From positions 1-15,770 of the forward strand of contig JAURZO010000062.1 of assembly GCA_030653405.1 (NCBI GenBank): 15,770 nucleotides of DNA. The letters are read 5' to 3'. Of the stretch, positions 14,079 to 15,770 are shown piece by piece. Under the pieces are notes generated by a model. That model made no database searches. It worked only from the letters and a program-made list of their open reading frames with translations, and was not told where the DNA came from. The stretch is from Zwartia sp. Its GTDB lineage: Bacteria > Pseudomonadota > Gammaproteobacteria > Burkholderiales > Burkholderiaceae_B. The position numbers and the translations under genes are program-made. Each line of letters opens with the position of its first letter. Positions within the stretch are counted from its first letter, which is position 1.

Positions 14079-15557
14079 ATGAACGAGTTTTGGCAATCCT
14101 GCGTCACTCATCTGGAGCAGGAGTTTCCCCCACAGCAAATCAGCGCATGGATTCGTCCGCTGGTACCGCTCGCTTTCGATGAAACGAAGGCGCAGCTAAG
14201 ACTGTCCGCACCAAATCGATTTAAGCTTGACTGGGTTAAGAAAAATTTCGCGCAAAAAATAGAAATATTCGCGACACAGTGGTTTGATAAACCGGTACAG
14301 GTATTACTCGAACTGGCTGCGGTGAACAATGATCGATCCAAGGCAACTCAGGTAAACGGAATCGGTTCTAGTCCAACAGCACCATACAACTCAGCGCCTA
14401 ATCCAGCGATCAATCCAACGATTAATTCACAGACGAACAATGCCACTGGGTCTACCTCAAACAACGCTTCAGGACATGCCACACAAGACGTAGAGCGGAC
14501 AAGGGGTAATTTAGTTCCCACACCAGTGGATGACCGGTCTAGGTTAAACGTTGATTTGACCTTCGATAATTTTGTAACAGGTAAAGCAAACCAACTTGCT
14601 CGGGCGGCAGCATTACAAGTCGCAGAAAATCCGGGGACCTCCTACAACCCTCTGTTTTTATATGGCGGAGTGGGTCTTGGCAAAACTCATTTGATACACG
14701 CGATCGGTAATGCCATGGTGGCGGCTGGACATGGTGTGCGTGTTCGCTATGTCCATGCAGATCAGTATGTGTCCGATGTTGTTAAGGCCTATCAAAGAAA
14801 GGCATTTGATGATTTTAAGAGGTACTACCATTCTCTCGATTTGCTCTTAATAGACGATATACAGTTTTTCTCGGGGAAAAATCGAACGCAAGAGGAGTTT
14901 TTCTATGCGTTTGAAGCAATGGTTGCGCAACGCAAACAAATCATTATTACGAGTGATACTTACCCAAAAGAATTAGCTGGTATTGATAGCAGATTAATTT
15001 CTAGGTTTGATTCAGGGCTGACCGTGGCGATAGAGCCGCCCGAGCTTGAGATGCGCGTTGCGATCTTGCAAAGCAAAGCAGAACAAGAAGGTCTCGTCAT
15101 GCCTGATGAGGTAGCTTTTTTTATCGCAAAACATTTACGCAGCAATGTTCGCGAACTAGAAGGTGCTCTCAAGAAAGTGGTGGCATACGCGAGATTCCAT
15201 GGTCGAGACGTGGCGAACGTGGATATTTGCAAAGATGCTCTTAAGGATCTGTTATCTGTATCGAGTGGACAAGTCACTGTAGAAAACATACAGAAGACGG
15301 TTGCAGATTTTTACAAAATTAAGGTCGCCGACATGTATTCGAAACGACGACCTGCCAACATAGCAATGCCGCGTCAGGTTGCTATGTACCTTGCAAAAGA
15401 ACTGACGCAAAAAAGCTTACCGGACATTGGCGATATGTTTGGCGGGCGTGATCACACAACTGTTTTGCACGCCGTTAGAAAAATTTCAGACTTGCGCACA
15501 AAACAGGCAGACCTTAACCATACGCTGCATGTGCTCGAACAAACTCTAAAGGGATAA
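14079..15557 (+). CDS. dnaA: Chromosomal replication initiator protein DnaA
   Basis: DnaA is the AAA+ ATPase that binds DnaA boxes and melts oriC. The start chosen (ATG at 14079) gives 492 residues beginning MNEFWQSCVTHLEQEFPPQQ. A GTG three codons upstream (14070) is an alternative. Domain I is about 1-85. Domain II, about 86-155, is a flexible linker unusually rich in Asn, Thr, Ser and Pro. Domain III has Walker A GGVGLGKTH (196-204), Walker B LLLIDD (255-260), sensor I IIITSD (288-293) and the arginine finger in SRF (R309). Domain IV holds the DnaA-box signature GGRDHTTVLHAV (455-466). It is divergent from rpmH and three bases upstream of dnaN. Confidence 0.98.
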   Translation: MNEFWQSCVTHLEQEFPPQQISAWIRPLVPLAFDETKAQLRLSAPNRFKLDWVKKNFAQKIEIFATQWFDKPVQVLLELAAVNNDRSKATQVNGIGSSPTAPYNSAPNPAINPTINSQTNNATGSTSNNASGHATQDVERTRGNLVPTPVDDRSRLNVDLTFDNFVTGKANQLARAAALQVAENPGTSYNPLFLYGGVGLGKTHLIHAIGNAMVAAGHGVRVRYVHADQYVSDVVKAYQRKAFDDFKRYYHSLDLLLIDDIQFFSGKNRTQEEFFYAFEAMVAQRKQIIITSDTYPKELAGIDSRLISRFDSGLTVAIEPPELEMRVAILQSKAEQEGLVMPDEVAFFIAKHLRSNVRELEGALKKVVAYARFHGRDVANVDICKDALKDLLSVSSGQVTVENIQKTVADFYKIKVADMYSKRRPANIAMPRQVAMYLAKELTQKSLPDIGDMFGGRDHTTVLHAVRKISDLRTKQADLNHTLHVLEQTLKG

Positions 15558-15560
15558 TTC

Positions 15561-15770
15561 ATGCAACTTGTACAGACACCACGTGACGCGCTGCTTAAGC
15601 CGTTGTCGACCGTTGCCGGTATTGTTGAGCGGCGACATACACTGCCAATTCTGGCTAATATCTTATTGCGTAAAGAAGCAGAACGCGTTTCATTTATCGC
15701 GACAGACCTTGAGGTTCAGATTACGACGCATGCTGATTTTGGCGTAGGACCGGAAACAGAGTCTTTGACC
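15561..15770 (+). CDS. dnaN: DNA polymerase III beta sliding clamp, N-terminal fragment
   Basis: DnaN forms the ring clamp that holds polymerase III on DNA. Seventy codons are present before the right edge. They start MQLVQTPRDALLKPLSTVAG, followed by VERRHTLPILANILL, which is characteristic of the family, and FIATDLEVQI. The ATG is three bases after the dnaA stop, with AAGGG eight bases upstream inside the end of dnaA, so the two genes are co-transcribed. Confidence 0.97.
   Translation, partial: MQLVQTPRDALLKPLSTVAGIVERRHTLPILANILLRKEAERVSFIATDLEVQITTHADFGVGPETESLT

Overview
The window looks like the chromosomal replication-origin neighbourhood of a betaproteobacterium, most likely a low-GC member of the Burkholderiales close to Alcaligenaceae. 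This rests on remembered protein sequence (EF-Tu, RnpA, DnaA N-terminus, the multi-rhodanese protein) and on the gene order tuf / tRNAs / parB-parA-rsmG-mnmG / mnmE-yidC-yidD-rnpA-rpmH / dnaA-dnaN. No search was run, so the taxonomic call is inference. Almost every gene is housekeeping.

Layout. Positions 1-714 hold a minus-strand tRNA-tuf operon: a consensus promoter, tRNA-Tyr(GTA), tRNA-Gly(TCC), tRNA-Thr(GGT), and the first 54 codons of tuf, which runs off the left edge. Positions 814-2421 encode a four-domain rhodanese protein with one recognisable catalytic cysteine. Positions 2481-6834 hold the tightly overlapped minus-strand operon mnmG-rsmG-parA-parB. Its candidate promoter is overlapped by a parS site, and a second, perfect parS lies 121 bp away. 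Positions 7178-9460 hold a divergent pair: an AbrB-family membrane protein (minus) and a YbdL-like PLP aminotransferase (plus), with a 20-bp operator-like palindrome between them. Positions 9885-13900 hold the minus-strand set rpmH-rnpA-yidD-yidC-mnmE. Positions 14079 to the end hold dnaA and the start of dnaN on the plus strand.

The most interesting part is non-coding. The two longest gene-free stretches (6835-7177 and 9461-9884) flank the AbrB/aminotransferase pair. Both carry consensus DnaA boxes. The first also has two parS sites and a 12-bp-periodic row of DnaA-box-like units. The second is very AT-rich and has two tandem 12-bp TATA palindromes seven bases from a DnaA box. A third DnaA box lies in the rpmH-dnaA gap. 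My reading is that 9461-9884 is the best candidate for the core of oriC, that 6835-7177 is the segregation centre and possibly a second origin half, and that the two metabolic/transport genes sit inside the origin region.

How the genes work together: DnaA initiates replication and DnaN is the sliding clamp; ParA/ParB with the parS sites segregate the origin; MnmE and MnmG together make the wobble-uridine modification of tRNA; RnpA matures tRNAs; RpmH, RsmG, the tRNAs and EF-Tu serve the ribosome; YidC and YidD serve membrane protein insertion. I found no mobile element, CRISPR array, or clearly new multi-gene system.
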